Assembly: GCA_030267565.1 (NCBI GenBank)
Contig: BRXU01000005.1
Location: forward strand, 1,721,501-1,785,500
Reading direction: 5' to 3'
Length of the DNA stretch: 64,000 nt
Origin: Pleodorina starrii
Lineage: Eukaryota > Chlorophyta > Chlorophyceae > Chlamydomonadales > Volvocaceae
Made by a program: the position numbers and the translations under genes. Below the pieces are notes generated by a model, which worked only from the letters and a program-made list of their open reading frames with translations, did no database searches and was not told where the DNA came from. Numbering within the stretch: the stretch's first letter is position 1; each line of letters opens with the position of its first letter. Shown here piece by piece: positions 12,201 to 22,530 of the stretch.

Positions 12201-15200
12201 CGCTGCGAATCAGGCGTCCCATACCCCAATATACCCCAAATGGATCCCAGGACGCATTTGGGAGCAGATGCGAGGCCCCTGCCGCAATCGGGCACGTTCA
12301 CAGCTGTGAAGCGCACCATCGCACCATGTGTCACGCGGTGTGTTGTGGTGTGCCTCCGGAAGCCCCACCTTCCCTTCCTCCCTCCCTCCCTCACGGCCGT
12401 TTCCCGAGTTCCAGCACGTTTCTTACGCCTGTGGTGTGCCATTCTCCCTCTCGTTTAAACCGGGGGACAAACTGCGCAGGGTCACGAGAGCTGGGTGCTG
12501 TCCGTGGCCTTCTCACCGCGCAAGGCGAACGCGGAGATGGGCCAACTGCTGGTCAGCGGCTCATGGTGGGTACAGGAGGCGATGAGCCGCAGGCGCATTG
12601 TATTTGAGGCAGGCCTACCGCCCGCGCCGCGCCGCGCCACGGCTTGGACGACCGTCCAAGCAGGGCGCGCTGCAATACACGCACCGGCACCTCCCGGGCC
12701 GCTTCTGTTCGTGCGCGTTCGCGTGCGCGCTTCCGCCCGCCTGCCGATCCACCGCTGGGCTGGCCTGGTGCATCGCCATGATTGCCATGTCGGCATCTGA
12801 TGCGCCTGCATCTGCAACTGCATCTCAAGTCCTCTCCTGCCCTGCCCTACCTTTTCCTCTGCCCTTTCCTCTGCCCTGCCCTGCCCTGCCCTGCCCTGCC
12901 CTGCCCTGCCCTGCCCTGCCCTGCCCTGCCCTGCCCTGCCCTGCCCTGCCCTGCCCTGCCCTGCCCTGCCCTGCCCTGCCCTGCCCTGCCCTGCCCTGCC
13001 CTGCCCTGCCCTGCCCTGCCCTGCCCTGCCCTGCCCTGCCCTGCCCTGCCCTGCCCTGCCCTGCCCTGCCCTGCCCTGCCCTGCCCTGCCCTGCCCTGCC
13101 CTGCCCTGCCCTGCCCTGCCCTGCCCTGCCCTGCCCTGCCCTGCCCTGCCCTGCCCTGCCCTGCCCTGCCCTGCCCTGCCCTGCCCTGCCCTGCCCTGCC
13201 CTGCCCTGCCCTGCCCTGCCCTGCCCTGCCCTGCCCTGCCCTGCCCTGCCCTGCCCTGCCCTGCCCTGCCCTGCCCTGCCCTGCCCTGCCCTGCCCTGCC
13301 CTGCCCTGCCCTGCCCTGCCCTGCCCTGCCCTGCCCTGCCCTGCCCTGCCCTGCCCTGCCCTGCCCTGCCCTGCCCTGCCCTGCCCTGCCCTGCCCTGCC
13401 CTGCCCTGCCCTGCCCTGCCCTGCCCTGCCCTGCCCTGCCCTGCCCTGCCCTGCCCTGCCCTGCCCTGCCCTGCCCTGCCCTGCCCTGCCCTGCCCTGCC
13501 CTGCCCTGCCCTGCCCTGCCCTGCCCTGCCCTGCCCTGCCCTGCCCTGCCCTGCCCTGCCCTGCCCTGCCCTGCCCTGCCCTGCCCTGCCCTGCCCTGCC
13601 CTGCCCTGCCCTGCCCTGCCCGGCCCTGCCCTGCCCTGCCCTGCCCTGCCCTGCCCTGCCCTGCCCTGCCCTGCCCTGCCCTGCCCTGCCCTGCCCTGCC
13701 CTGCCCTGCCCTGCCCTGCCCTGCCCTGCCCTGCCCTGCCCTGCCCTGCCCTGCCCTGCCCTGCCCTGCCCTGCCCTGCCCTGCCCTGCCCTGCCCTGCC
13801 CTGCCCTGCCCTGCCCTGCCCTGCCCTGCCCTGCCCTGCCCTGCCCTGCCCTGCCCTGCCCTGCCCTGCCCTGCCCTGCCCTGCCCTGCCCTGCCCTGCC
13901 CTGCCCTGCCCTGCCCTGCCCTGCCCTGCCCTGCCCTGCCCTGCCCTGCCCTGCCCTGCCCTGCCCTGCCCTGCCCTGCCCTGCCCTGCCCTGCCCTGCC
14001 CTGCCCTGCCCTGCCCTGCCCTGCCCTGCCCTGCCCTGCCCTGCCCTGCCCTGCCCTGCCCTGCCCTGCCCTGCCCTGCCCTGCCCTGCCCTGCCCTGCC
14101 CTGCCCTGCCCTGCCCTGCCCTGCCCTGCCCTGCCCTGCCCTGCCCTGCCCTGCCCTGCCCTGCCCTGCCCTGCCCTGCCCTGCCCTGCCCTGCCCTGCC
14201 CTGCCCTGCCCTGCCCTGCCCTGCCCTGCCCTGCCCTGCCCTGCCCTGCCCTGCCCTGCCCTGCCCTGCCCTGCCCTGCCCTGCCCTGCCCTGCCCTGCC
14301 CTGCCCTGCCCTGCCCTGCCCTGCCCTGCCCTGCCCTGCCCTGCCCTGCTCCTGTCCTGCCCTGTCCTCTCCTCTGCTGTCCTGCTGTCATGCGCAGGGA
14401 CCACACGGTGCGGCTGTGGTCGCTACCGGCCCACGGGTCTGCGAAGCCCTCCTGCTTCGCCGTGCTGCGGGGCCACACGGGCCGCATCAACAGCGTCGCC
14501 GTCAGCACCTACGGCGGACAGGAGGTGCGGGCAGGGGGACGGCCGGGACGGCCAAGGCTGCCGTGTGGGTCGGGGGGGGGTGGAAGGAGAAGGAGAACCG
14601 AGGGCCGGGCGGGTAGGGAGACCTGGCGCGCTGGCGCGGGCTGAGCAGGATCGAGGTGCTGAATGTGTACCGCTGGTTAATCCCGTCGTGCCGCGGGTCA
14701 ATGTGCATGCCACGTCTCCCGCTACCGCACGCTCGCCGCGGCCGCGGTTTCCCGCCTCCGCAGGTTATCGCAAGCGCAAGTAACGACTCGACTGTGTGGC
14801 TGTGGAAGCACATCGGCGAGAAGGACGGGGAGCTGGACCGGGAGCTGGGCAAGGCCGCCGGGGCTCCGGCGGAGGGCGAGGGCGCGGATGCGGATGCGGT
14901 GAAAAGGCTCTCGGACAGGGGCGCCGCCGCCGCCGCCACGGGGCAGCACGGCTGGGAGGTGGCGGCCAAGATCCGCGGCCACGCGGGCCACGTGAACGCG
15001 GTGGCGTTCAACGGCAAGGGCAACCGCCTGGCGTCGTCCTCCGAGGTGAGCGTCTCAGCAGTCTGCTGTCAGCACACCGCAGGGGAGGGCGGAAAGGCCA
15101 GCGAATGGCGCTGCCTGCTGTTGTTGCTGATGCGGACGATGGCGACAAATATGATTAGCCCTATAGGGCTAATGACGATGCTGATGGTGGTGATGATGAT

Positions 15201-18200
15201 CGTAATGATGATGATGATGATAAGATGGCATCGTCATTAGCAGCTGCTGCCGCAGTCGGATGTCATCGCCAGCTGCTGCTAAAGCCGCCGCTTTCGACGC
15301 CCTGCCCCGACCCGACCCACCCCACAGGACGAGACGGTGCGGCTGTGGGACCTGCTGCCCTCGAGCACGCCGGGCCTGATCGACGCTCAGCAAGTCCGCG
15401 ACTTCAAGTAAGCAGCGCCTCGCCTCGCCCCGCCTCGACTCGCCCCGCCTCGACTCGCCCCGCCTCGACTCGCCCCGCTGCCCACCCGCGTGGTGGCCGT
15501 CGTGCACCGGCACCGAGTGTCCCCTGCCCACGTGGGCCCCGCCACAACACACCGCCGCAGCACCTCCTGGCCCTCGCTAGTGAGGGCCATCTTGTCCGTA
15601 GCAACTACCGGTACGCGGCTGCCCAACTTACCCTGGTCCCGCGCTGCCCGCCTCGCCTTACCCATCCCGCTCTGCCATGTCACCCTGCCTTCCCTCCCTC
15701 CCTCCCTCGCTCCCGCTCTCCCTCCCTCCCTGCCTTCCTCCCCGCCTCCCTCCCTTGCCCACCCTCCCTTGACCAGGGGCATCCAGGGCAGCATCACCGT
15801 CCTTTCGATGGCCCCCGACGGTCAGTTGATGGCTTCCGGCAGTGACGACCACACACTGCGGCTGTGGAGCACCCGGTCCAACCAACAGCTCATGGTGCTG
15901 CAGGCGAGTGGGGGGGAGGGGAGGGGAGGGGCAGGTAGAGGGAGGGGAGAAGGGGGTGGGCAGGGGAGCACTGGGGAGGGCATGTACCGTAGCGGGGTGG
16001 CTGGGGCAGTGGGTGGGGCCACTGGCTCGATGACGAAGGAAGCCAGGGCTGAAGGCACGCGTGGGGCGGCTGGGAAAAGGAGGAGGAGGAGGAGGCGCAG
16101 CCGGAAGCCCGCGCTCGTCCGCACTCCATCTCCTGCCGATCTATCCAGTCCTGTCTTGTCATGTCGTGTTGTGCCAACGTGTCCCTCTCGCGTAGGGCCA
16201 CGGCTCGCCCGTCAGTGCGCTGGCATTTGACGACGAGGGCGAGGTGCTGGCGTCCGGATCCGTGTGCGGGACGGTGCTGGTGTGGTGCAAGGACGTGGCG
16301 TTGTCGGGAGAGGGCGGCAACGTCCGGGAGGGTTGGAGCCAGGTGGCCAAGTTGGAGCTGGCGTTACAGGTAACCTGACTGACTGACTTGGGAGAAGCGT
16401 AGGGGTACCTTCGGGTTTCGGCATGGGGCCAGTTAGCTGTCACCCCTGTACTTAACAACAGAACCCGGTCGGAGGCGCCGGGGTTTCGGAGCGCAGGCCA
16501 AGTAAAGCGACATGCATCCAGGAGGAGCCGGGGACGGAGGGGGGACCGGGAGGCAGTGTGGAGGGGGAGGGAGCCGGGAGGCGCGGGTAACGGCCGAGGG
16601 CGTGCAGTTGGCCAGTGCCGCGGGCGGCGTGGGGAGCCTCCGCTGCCACAGTCAACACCTCTGGTTCTGTCCTGCTGTGCCGCCGTACTATACTGTACTG
16701 CTGTACCGCCCGACGCAGGTTCCCGACGCGGCCGTCAGCGCGCTCGCGCTCGCGCACCATGTCCTGACACCCGCCGGGGCTTTGTCAGCGCCCTCGCGCG
16801 CTGGCGGTTACCCCGCCGGCGCGGCCGCGGCCGCGGGCTTTGGTCCCGTGGGCCCGGGCGTGGGAGTCAGCTTCGACGCCGCTTCGTCGCCGCCGGCCGG
16901 GAAACTGCTGCTGGCTTGCGGCACCAAGCCGCGCGAGATGCAGGACCGCGGGCTGTATGCGGGCGGCGGCTTCGGCGCTGGCGGGCAGGCACGGAACACG
17001 GGCCGCGGCCCCGCGCGCCGCGCGCGCGGTCGCGGCGCCGGCAGCGCAGCGGCCGGCGGCGACGACGACTTTTTCGGGGGCCGCATGGTGGGTTGGTGGG
17101 CTTGGGGTTACCGTATCGCTTGTTGGAGGTACACGCTCGGGCGCGGTGCGTGAGATGCGTGCGGCTGCTCGTGGGATGGAAGCTCCGATGGAACGCGCAT
17201 CGCTCCATCGGTTCACGCAGGCTCGGAGCAGCCTTGTGGCGACACACGCCCCCCTTCTGACCACCCATCTGCATCCTTGGACCTCTGTGTGTGCGTGTGT
17301 CTTACTTCCTGCACTTCCATCGGTCTTCTTTCCATTGGTCCAACCCATCACGGGCCGATCCAGACCCGAATGCGCAGATCTTCAGCGGCCTGCCACCGCG
17401 CATGGCTCCCTGATATCGCAAACATAAATTCAAAGAAATTCAAAAATGCGTCAATTAATTTAGATTAAAAATGGTTCAAATTATTCAGATTCAAATCCAA
17501 AACTTGGTCAAAATTCAAATCCGATTAAAAATGGTTCAAATTATTCAGATTCAAATCCAAAACTTGGTCAAAATTCAAATCCGCAGATCTCCAGCAGCCT
17601 GACGCTGTGGGACGTGGAGGCCATCCGGCTGCAGACGCAGCAGCCGGCACATCTGCGCTCCAACAAGCCCTTCCGAATGCTCAAGTGCCAGTCGGCCATC
17701 AGCTGCACCGTATTCAACGACACGGGCAGCTTGCTGGCGTCCTCCAGCTTTGACCACGTGGTGGGTTGGGTAATGGTGTGGTGTGGTGGGCGACAGGGCG
17801 GCGGGGAAGGCGCCTGTAGGCGCGGAGCGCGGTTTGGTGGCCGTTTAAAGCCAAACGCAAGCAGCGGGGCAAATCCTTAACAATGCCGCCAGCCAGCATC
17901 GGCGCAGCCGGGTCCGAGTGCCGGTTCCATTGGTGGGTGGGCCCGTGCTTGGCAAAGCGGCAAACCCGATTTTGTACTGCAGTGGTGAGCGTAGCCTCGG
18001 AGCGCAGCAGCAGTAGCAATAGCAGCATCAACAGCAACAGAAGCAACAGAAGCAGGGCCCCCGCGGGCGGCGTCGGAGAGCCTCGTACCGGCTGCCGCCG
18101 GCTCTTTGTCGTCGTTTCCTCCCTCCCACCCTCCCGCCTTCCTTCCCGGGGCCCCGCTCGGCTCCAAACGGGATTTGATTGGCCCGCTTCAACTCACGGC

Positions 18201-19670
18201 AAGGCCGGGGCCGATGTCAAGCCCAAGGCCAAGGCGGTACCTTGATCTGCGATGTGCGATGCTCGTCCCCCCTCCCCACCCCGCTGCTCGGGTGCCTCCC
18301 CAGGTGTACCTTTGGCGGCCCGAGCAGCAGAACCCCGTGGCGCGCATGTGCCACCCCTCGGCCCCCGACATGGCCACCTCGCTGTGCTTCACGCAGGTGG
18401 GGGTGTAGGAAGGGGGTCAAGGGAGGGAAGGGAGTAGGGCAGGAAGGGAAGGGAAGGGAAGTAGGTTTCGCGAGGTGAGCGGCCCTTGTGGGCCCTTCAA
18501 AGCGCGTTGGAACGGTCTCCCGCCCAGCATGGCATCTCGTGAGGCCTTTGGCGGCTCACTGTTACACAAAGGAAGGGAAGGCTGGTGGTGGTGGTGGTGG
18601 TGGTGGTGGTGGTGGTGGTGGTGGTGGTGGTGGTGGTGGCAGGCGCCATGTCCCCCATGTCATGTTCCTGGCGTGTTCAAAATATCATACGGTATTCTAG
18701 GTGACCTTATTGCGTCTACCGGTATTGCGTCCATTCATTGCGTGAAGAGCGCAGGGCTTAGCTCCTCCTCCTCCTCACCACTCCACTCCCCGCTGGCCCC
18801 CACGCTGTCACGCAGGACGGCACGATGCTGGTCGCCGCATGCCGCTTCAGCGAGCGAGTGGACGTGTACGACGTGGGCAAGGTACGGATACCGCACGCGC
18901 CGCGACTTGCACGTATGGACACTGGTCGGGCCCCCCCCCGGCGCGAAGACCCACCCGCAGAATCCCGAATGGGGCCTTCAGCCGCGAGATCACACCAAAA
19001 AACACAACGCCCTCCCACACCACGGTTGCCCGGCGCCCTCACCACGGGCGCTGAGACCATCTGCTGCTCTGTCCCGCTCCTCATCTGCCCCGCTCGCACT
19101 CCCGCCGGCACTCGCCCGCAGGCCTGCGCCGCCAAGGAGGGCAGCGTCACCGGTCCTGTGCCGCTGGGTGACGTGGATGGTAGCGGCCTGGAGGGGATCG
19201 CGGTGGCGACCTGCGACCCACAGGCCGAGGAGCGGGACCCCGACCAGCCGGACGACCGGGCCGAGCGCCAGATCATAATTTGCCGCTCCGGCTACAAGAA
19301 CCAGGCCATGCACCTGCAAGTGCTGGACCTGCCGTCGCCGGCGGCGGTGTCGCGCGCGCTGGAGGCGGAGGAGGCGGCGCACCGCCGCGCGTCGGCGGCG
19401 GCGGCGGCCGCCGTGGCGGCGGCCGCCGCCGGCACGCCCTTCGCGTCGTCCCTTCACCCGGGCCTGTTCGCGCCGTCCTTCTCCGAGGCGGCTGTGCAGC
19501 AGCAGCAGGGCGCCGGCTCCCCCTGGCGTGAGCTGCTGACTCCCCGGGAGGTGGCCAATGTCTACACCACGATGCCCATCCACCAGATCGCCTGTTTGGA
19601 AGACCTGTTGGTGGTCACAAGCGGCCGCGCCGTCAACTTCTACCGACTGGGCAACTCCGGCATGTCCTGA
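224..19670 (+). CDS. Giant WD40-repeat protein, 5'-partial, possible STAND-NTPase C-terminal part
   Basis: The visible part is 37 exons with all phases joining: 224-328, 454-615, 1060-1188, 1337-1433, 1796-1952, 2324-2438, 2984-3040, 3300-3511, 3809-3914, 4355-4588, 4853-4915, 5253-5324, 5711-5881, 6223-6336, 6824-6894, 7257-7386, 8136-8351, 8647-8680, 9056-9204, 9502-9627, 9874-9943, 10226-10281, 10557-10598, 11117-11168, 11400-11569, 11897-12082, 12480-12565, 14398-14524, 14764-15045, 15328-15407, 15777-15903, 16196-16369, 16719-17087, 17587-17760, 18304-18396, 18816-18881, 19122-19670. These encode 1740 residues plus a TGA stop. About 25 WD motifs such as DRTVRLWS, DKTIRLWL and DETVRLWD are visible, enough for three or four beta-propellers, i.e. 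a protein-interaction scaffold. The first two exons (RWLQRDGIMLKQYPD, AVLQLASDTPVNSLV) resemble the linker between NACHT-type NTPases and WD40 repeats in NWD/TEP1-like proteins; that is inference, as no P-loop is in the window. Residues encoded at 16719-17087 form a G/A/R-rich linker ending in acidic GGDDDFFGG. The intron after 15903 uses a GC donor. The precise role is unknown. Confidence 0.9.
7492..7950. repeat. 9-bp satellite (ATGACCCTC)n in WD40-gene intron
   Basis: About 51 tandem copies of ATGACCCTC lie inside the 7387-8135 intron, broken near 7818-7836 by one variant pair containing CTTCTGATC, which recurs just after the array. Because the unit is nine bases without stops, every frame stays open on both strands and gives false MTL, MRV or HEG repeat peptides. 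It is flanked by a good GTGAGT donor and a CAG acceptor, so it is intronic. Confidence 0.95.
10101..10129. repeat. (CAG)n microsatellite in WD40-gene intron
   Basis: Nine to ten CAG/AGC triplets lie in the 9944-10225 intron. They look non-coding because the flanking WD40 exons join in phase (D + NVIRLWD) across the intron. Confidence 0.85.
12871..14349. repeat. 1.48-kb (CCTGC)n pentanucleotide array in WD40-gene intron
   Basis: Roughly 296 head-to-tail copies of a CCTGC pentamer fill most of the 12566-14397 intron. Only one substitution is seen within the core (CGGCC at 13621). The edges decay into CCTTTTCCTCTG and CCTGTCCTCTCC variants. The intron is confirmed by a split tryptophan codon (TG at 12565, G at 14398) that rebuilds SW/DHTVRLW. 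Long open frames on both strands (CPALP, GQGRA peptides) are artefacts of the 5-bp unit. Confidence 0.97.
15418..15477. repeat. 15-bp tandem repeat in WD40-gene intron
   Basis: Three full copies and one partial copy of a unit CGCCTCGACTCGCCC follow directly after the GTAAGC donor at 15408. Intronic, with no coding potential. Confidence 0.8.
17378..17586. repeat. AT-rich insertion with 60-bp perfect tandem duplication and duplicated acceptor
   Basis: Positions 17463-17522 and 17523-17582 are identical 60-bp units in very AT-rich DNA inside a GC-rich gene. The block is bounded by two near-identical copies of a splice acceptor plus exon start: GCAGATCTTCAGCGGCCTG near 17374 and GCAGATCTCCAGCAGCCTG near 17584. 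Only the second copy stays open into ISSSLTLWD; the first reaches a stop within 12 codons. This looks like an insertion or local duplication exactly at an intron-exon boundary. No transposase or clear terminal inverted repeat is seen. Confidence 0.75.
18583..18639. repeat. (GGT)n microsatellite in WD40-gene intron
   Basis: About 19 GGT/TGG triplets in the 18397-18815 intron. The next exon (DGTMLVAACRFSERV) begins 176 bases later at a CAG acceptor, so the repeat is not coding. Confidence 0.9.
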
Positions 19671-21118
19671 TTGGAACCGTGGCCTTCGGCCTGCGGCCGA
19701 TTGGTGCCTGTGTCGGGTTTTGGGGGTTGTGGCGTAACGAGGGGCACTGCGGGCTCAGTAATCCAACCCCCCGGCAGCGGCTGCCTGTACCGTGTTACCG
19801 TATTACGTACGATGGTGTTTTGCGTGTGGCCCGGACGAGGCTGGGAGCCCTGGGGGAGCGCTTTGTGCCTCATCCCGGGTGCCCCGAGCTTGCAAATTGC
19901 GGTCGAGGCGGCCTGCCTTGCCCTGCCCTGTCCAGGTGACGGAAGGAGGAGGCGGACACCGGTGTGGTGTGGCGCGCGCGGGGTGCAGGCTGTGGTGTGT
20001 GGGATGTGGTGTGGGGGGCCGCCAGGGTCGGGCAGGGTTGAGCACATAGCGGCGGGTGCGGGGTCCGCCGATGCCTTCGGGGCCGCTCCCGGGCAGGGAA
20101 TGAGAAGTCTCCACCTTGTCGTACATTTATGTCTCTAATGTCGTATAATTGTGGTGGGAACGAATGCAAACGCGCGCCCGAAGCTCGACGCTCCCTTTAC
20201 TGAAGTACCCTCTTTTCTCTTCGTGCCGATGCGCTAACTGTGATTGCGTGTGCGGACTTCGTGATTTGCGTGCCCACGTCGCTTCGTGTCTTTTTATGTG
20301 TTGCGCGGCGTCCGTCGGGGTTGCTCAGCCGAAAGCAGCCGTGATGAGGCGTGTGCGTTCTGCGGGGCCCGGAGTGGGGTATCGCCGTACTGTGTGCCGT
20401 ACTGCGACACGACAAGGTGGCTTGCGCAGAACGCTGATGTGCACCACCCGCATCTGTGGCGCCCCCCCCCGTTGGCGGCTTTACTGGCTGGCGTTACATG
20501 CACAGTTGCACACATACACATCATCCATCCCCTGCAGCCATCAGCCCTGAAGCGCCACCTCGCGATACAGTATCCCGTATCACACCATTTCATCTCCTCG
20601 CTAATGAAGCGCCGAATACTCGACGCGAATTGTTCGGCGTGTGCGTCTAAGTCGGCTCATTTTCGCTTTCACAATGTGTGCTTGAAAGTTTGAGTGGTGA
20701 CAGCCCGAGGTCCCGCGGCGGGACTGGCAGAACCTCCATTTGGCCGTGTTTCACGGATGGGTGGACGGATGGCGGATGCCACTGCTGTGGCGCCGTTCCG
20801 CATGTTTGCCGCATTGCCGTTGCGGCTCCGTGGGTATTGCGCACGTACCGTGCTATCAACTTCTCGTCGCCTTACGATCGCCGGACACAGTCAAGACGTG
20901 GCGGAGCGTCCAGTGGATCCAGACAAGAATCGTTGGTCTCTCCCTCCTCTCGGTCGGTCGGCGGTCACGACAGGAGACGCCTGGGCCAATGCAGGCAGGA
21001 TCCCGAGTTCCAACAGCGCGTAAAGGTGCGTTGATCTCGGGTCCCAAGCAATCGGCCCCCGACAGCCAACCAATGCCCACACGGTTTCTATCACCCAATC
21101 ATCCGAGGCAGGTCCCCA
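19671..21118. other. 3' flank of WD40 gene; no gene recognised
   Basis: This stretch after the WD40 stop codon should hold the 3' UTR. I see no TGTAA on the plus strand in the first kilobase. A TTACA at 20494-20498 (TGTAA on minus) could end minus-strand transcripts from gene C or B. No open frame here shows recognisable protein character. Confidence 0.4.
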
Positions 21119-21277
21119 TCACGCCCCGGGCTCCCCACGAAGCGCCAACCACCAGCCAGCCAGCAGGTAGCCCAGAGCCATGGCGCACGTGACCAGTCGG
21201 TTGCACAGCACTAGGAATATGCTGTGCTCGAATACCTCCTTGTCGGCGCCGAAACCAAACGTGACGATGCGCTCCTG
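21119..21277 (-). pseudogene. Fragment resembling UAA/SLC35B1 nucleotide-sugar transporter
   Basis: After a polypyrimidine tract and CAG acceptor the minus strand reads ERIVTFGFGADKEVFEHS, then IFLVLCNRLVTCAMALGYLL, then a stop at about 21119. This matches the style of the first transmembrane hairpin of SLC35B1/UAA-family UDP-sugar transporters, where an ER[IL] motif precedes an aromatic/acidic loop and an FLVL-NR helix. The rest of the family (eight further helices, the KYVSFP-like motif) is not seen downstream, and no good donor follows. Its acceptor is phase 0, which does not fit the phase-2 donor of the upstream exon at 21543. I read it as a truncated remnant; a functional gene with a missed microexon is the alternative. 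Confidence 0.4.
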
Positions 21278-21542
21278 GGGGGCGGGGGGGAGGGGTGTGG
21301 GGGTAAGGAGACAGAAACCGAGGCAAGGCGGTGTGTGCGTGTGGGGGAGGGGTGGTGATGGGTGGTCCCATGATGAGAGCTGGACCCGACCGAACCCAAT
21401 GGACCGAATGGACCCAACGCGGCGCCAAAGCCTCAACCAGAAAGAACGTGCACCGCTCCCGCTCCCAATTCCGATCCCGATCCGGCGCCCGATTCCGATT
21501 CCGCTCCCGATTCCGATCTCTGCTCCCCGCCCCCCTGCTCAC

Positions 21543-22390
21543 GTGGTGAGGCCCTGGAAGTCGTCCAGTGCCGCGAGGGAGGCGTTGTGGGCGGCGGCGG
21601 TGAGCAGGATGCGCAGACCGTGTGTCTGTCCGTCCGTCAGTCCTGGAGTTGTTGGATGTTGGATGTTGGCGCCAACAGTGGTGCCGAGGCACACCTTGCT
21701 GATTCAGCAAGGCGGGTCCGTGCTGATTCTTCTATAAAGTAGACTGGTATTTTCAAGCCTTTATCGAAAGGAGTCGATGCGTTGGCCGTGCGAAGGCCCA
21801 CACCGGCAGTGGCCACACCGGCCGGCAAAAACAGAGGTCAGACGGGCGGGCGGGCGCGCTGACTTATTTGTGTTATGGTATGCCGCTCTTCGCGCGCACC
21901 CCAGGCTTGCCGCACACGACGCCCCTCCCAATGGTCACACCCGTCCAATAGTCCAATAGTCCGCAGTACCATTTCTGCGTGCAGCGCTGAGCCTTTGGGT
22001 GTAACCCGTACCAGCAGTCCTCCTCCGCCGCCGCCTCCTCCAGCTGTTGGAACGCATCCGCATCCACCGGCGGCGCAGGCGCGCGTGCCCACTACAAACA
22101 CGTCTTAACACACCCAACCCCACCAAGCCTGCCGCCCTTCCTCGTTCGCTCGCGTCAGCGTCGTATGCATGAATGCACAGAAATGCACCAAAAACCCTGC
22201 AAACGCAGAGGGCGGCTGCCGGCGACGAAAATCCTGTTCCCATTAAAAGCCGTTGGATTGGAAAGCTCCATGAGCCACAACAGTCGGGGCCGTCCGAAGC
22301 CGGGTCCCAACCGGACATCCCGACATCCGGAAACCAGGTGTGCATGTAGGCGGTCAGCCTGCTGTGCTGCACCGCTGTTTCAGCCACCAT
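21543..22390 (-). CDS. Possible small gene, two phase-matched exons, function unknown
   Basis: Two minus-strand exon-like segments join in phase. The first is 22091-21941 (TAG acceptor, GTGTGA donor), containing DADAFQQLEEAAAEEDCWYG and KWYCGLLDYWT. The second is 21642-21543 (CAG acceptor, GTGAGC donor), containing LRILLTAAAHNASLAALDD. An ATG at 22390 opens a frame beginning MVAETAVQHSRLTAYMHTWF that could supply a first exon, but its join is not proven. I do not recognise a family. It sits 140 bp downstream of gene B's stop on the same strand, so it may instead be a fragment connected with the transporter-like piece at 21119-21277. Boundaries are approximate. Confidence 0.3.
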
Positions 22391-22530
22391 TCAAACCGTG
22401 CCCCAGCAGCGTCCTTCGCGAGCTGCGCTCCTTTATTCGAATCGAGGCCTCGCCACACGTCAGCAAGCAAAGTCGTTAAAAACTGCTTGTGTTCAGGATG
22501 CGCGCGCAGTCGCCGGCGAGGCAGCTCAGT

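Noticed and set aside
12482..14644. Open frames of 550-670 codons encoding CPALP or GQGRA repeats
   Set aside because: Products of the CCTGC pentamer array in an intron; a split Trp codon joins the flanking exons.
20140..21030. Short open frames between WD40 gene and transporter-like fragment
   Set aside because: No domain-like composition, no phase-matched splice neighbours.
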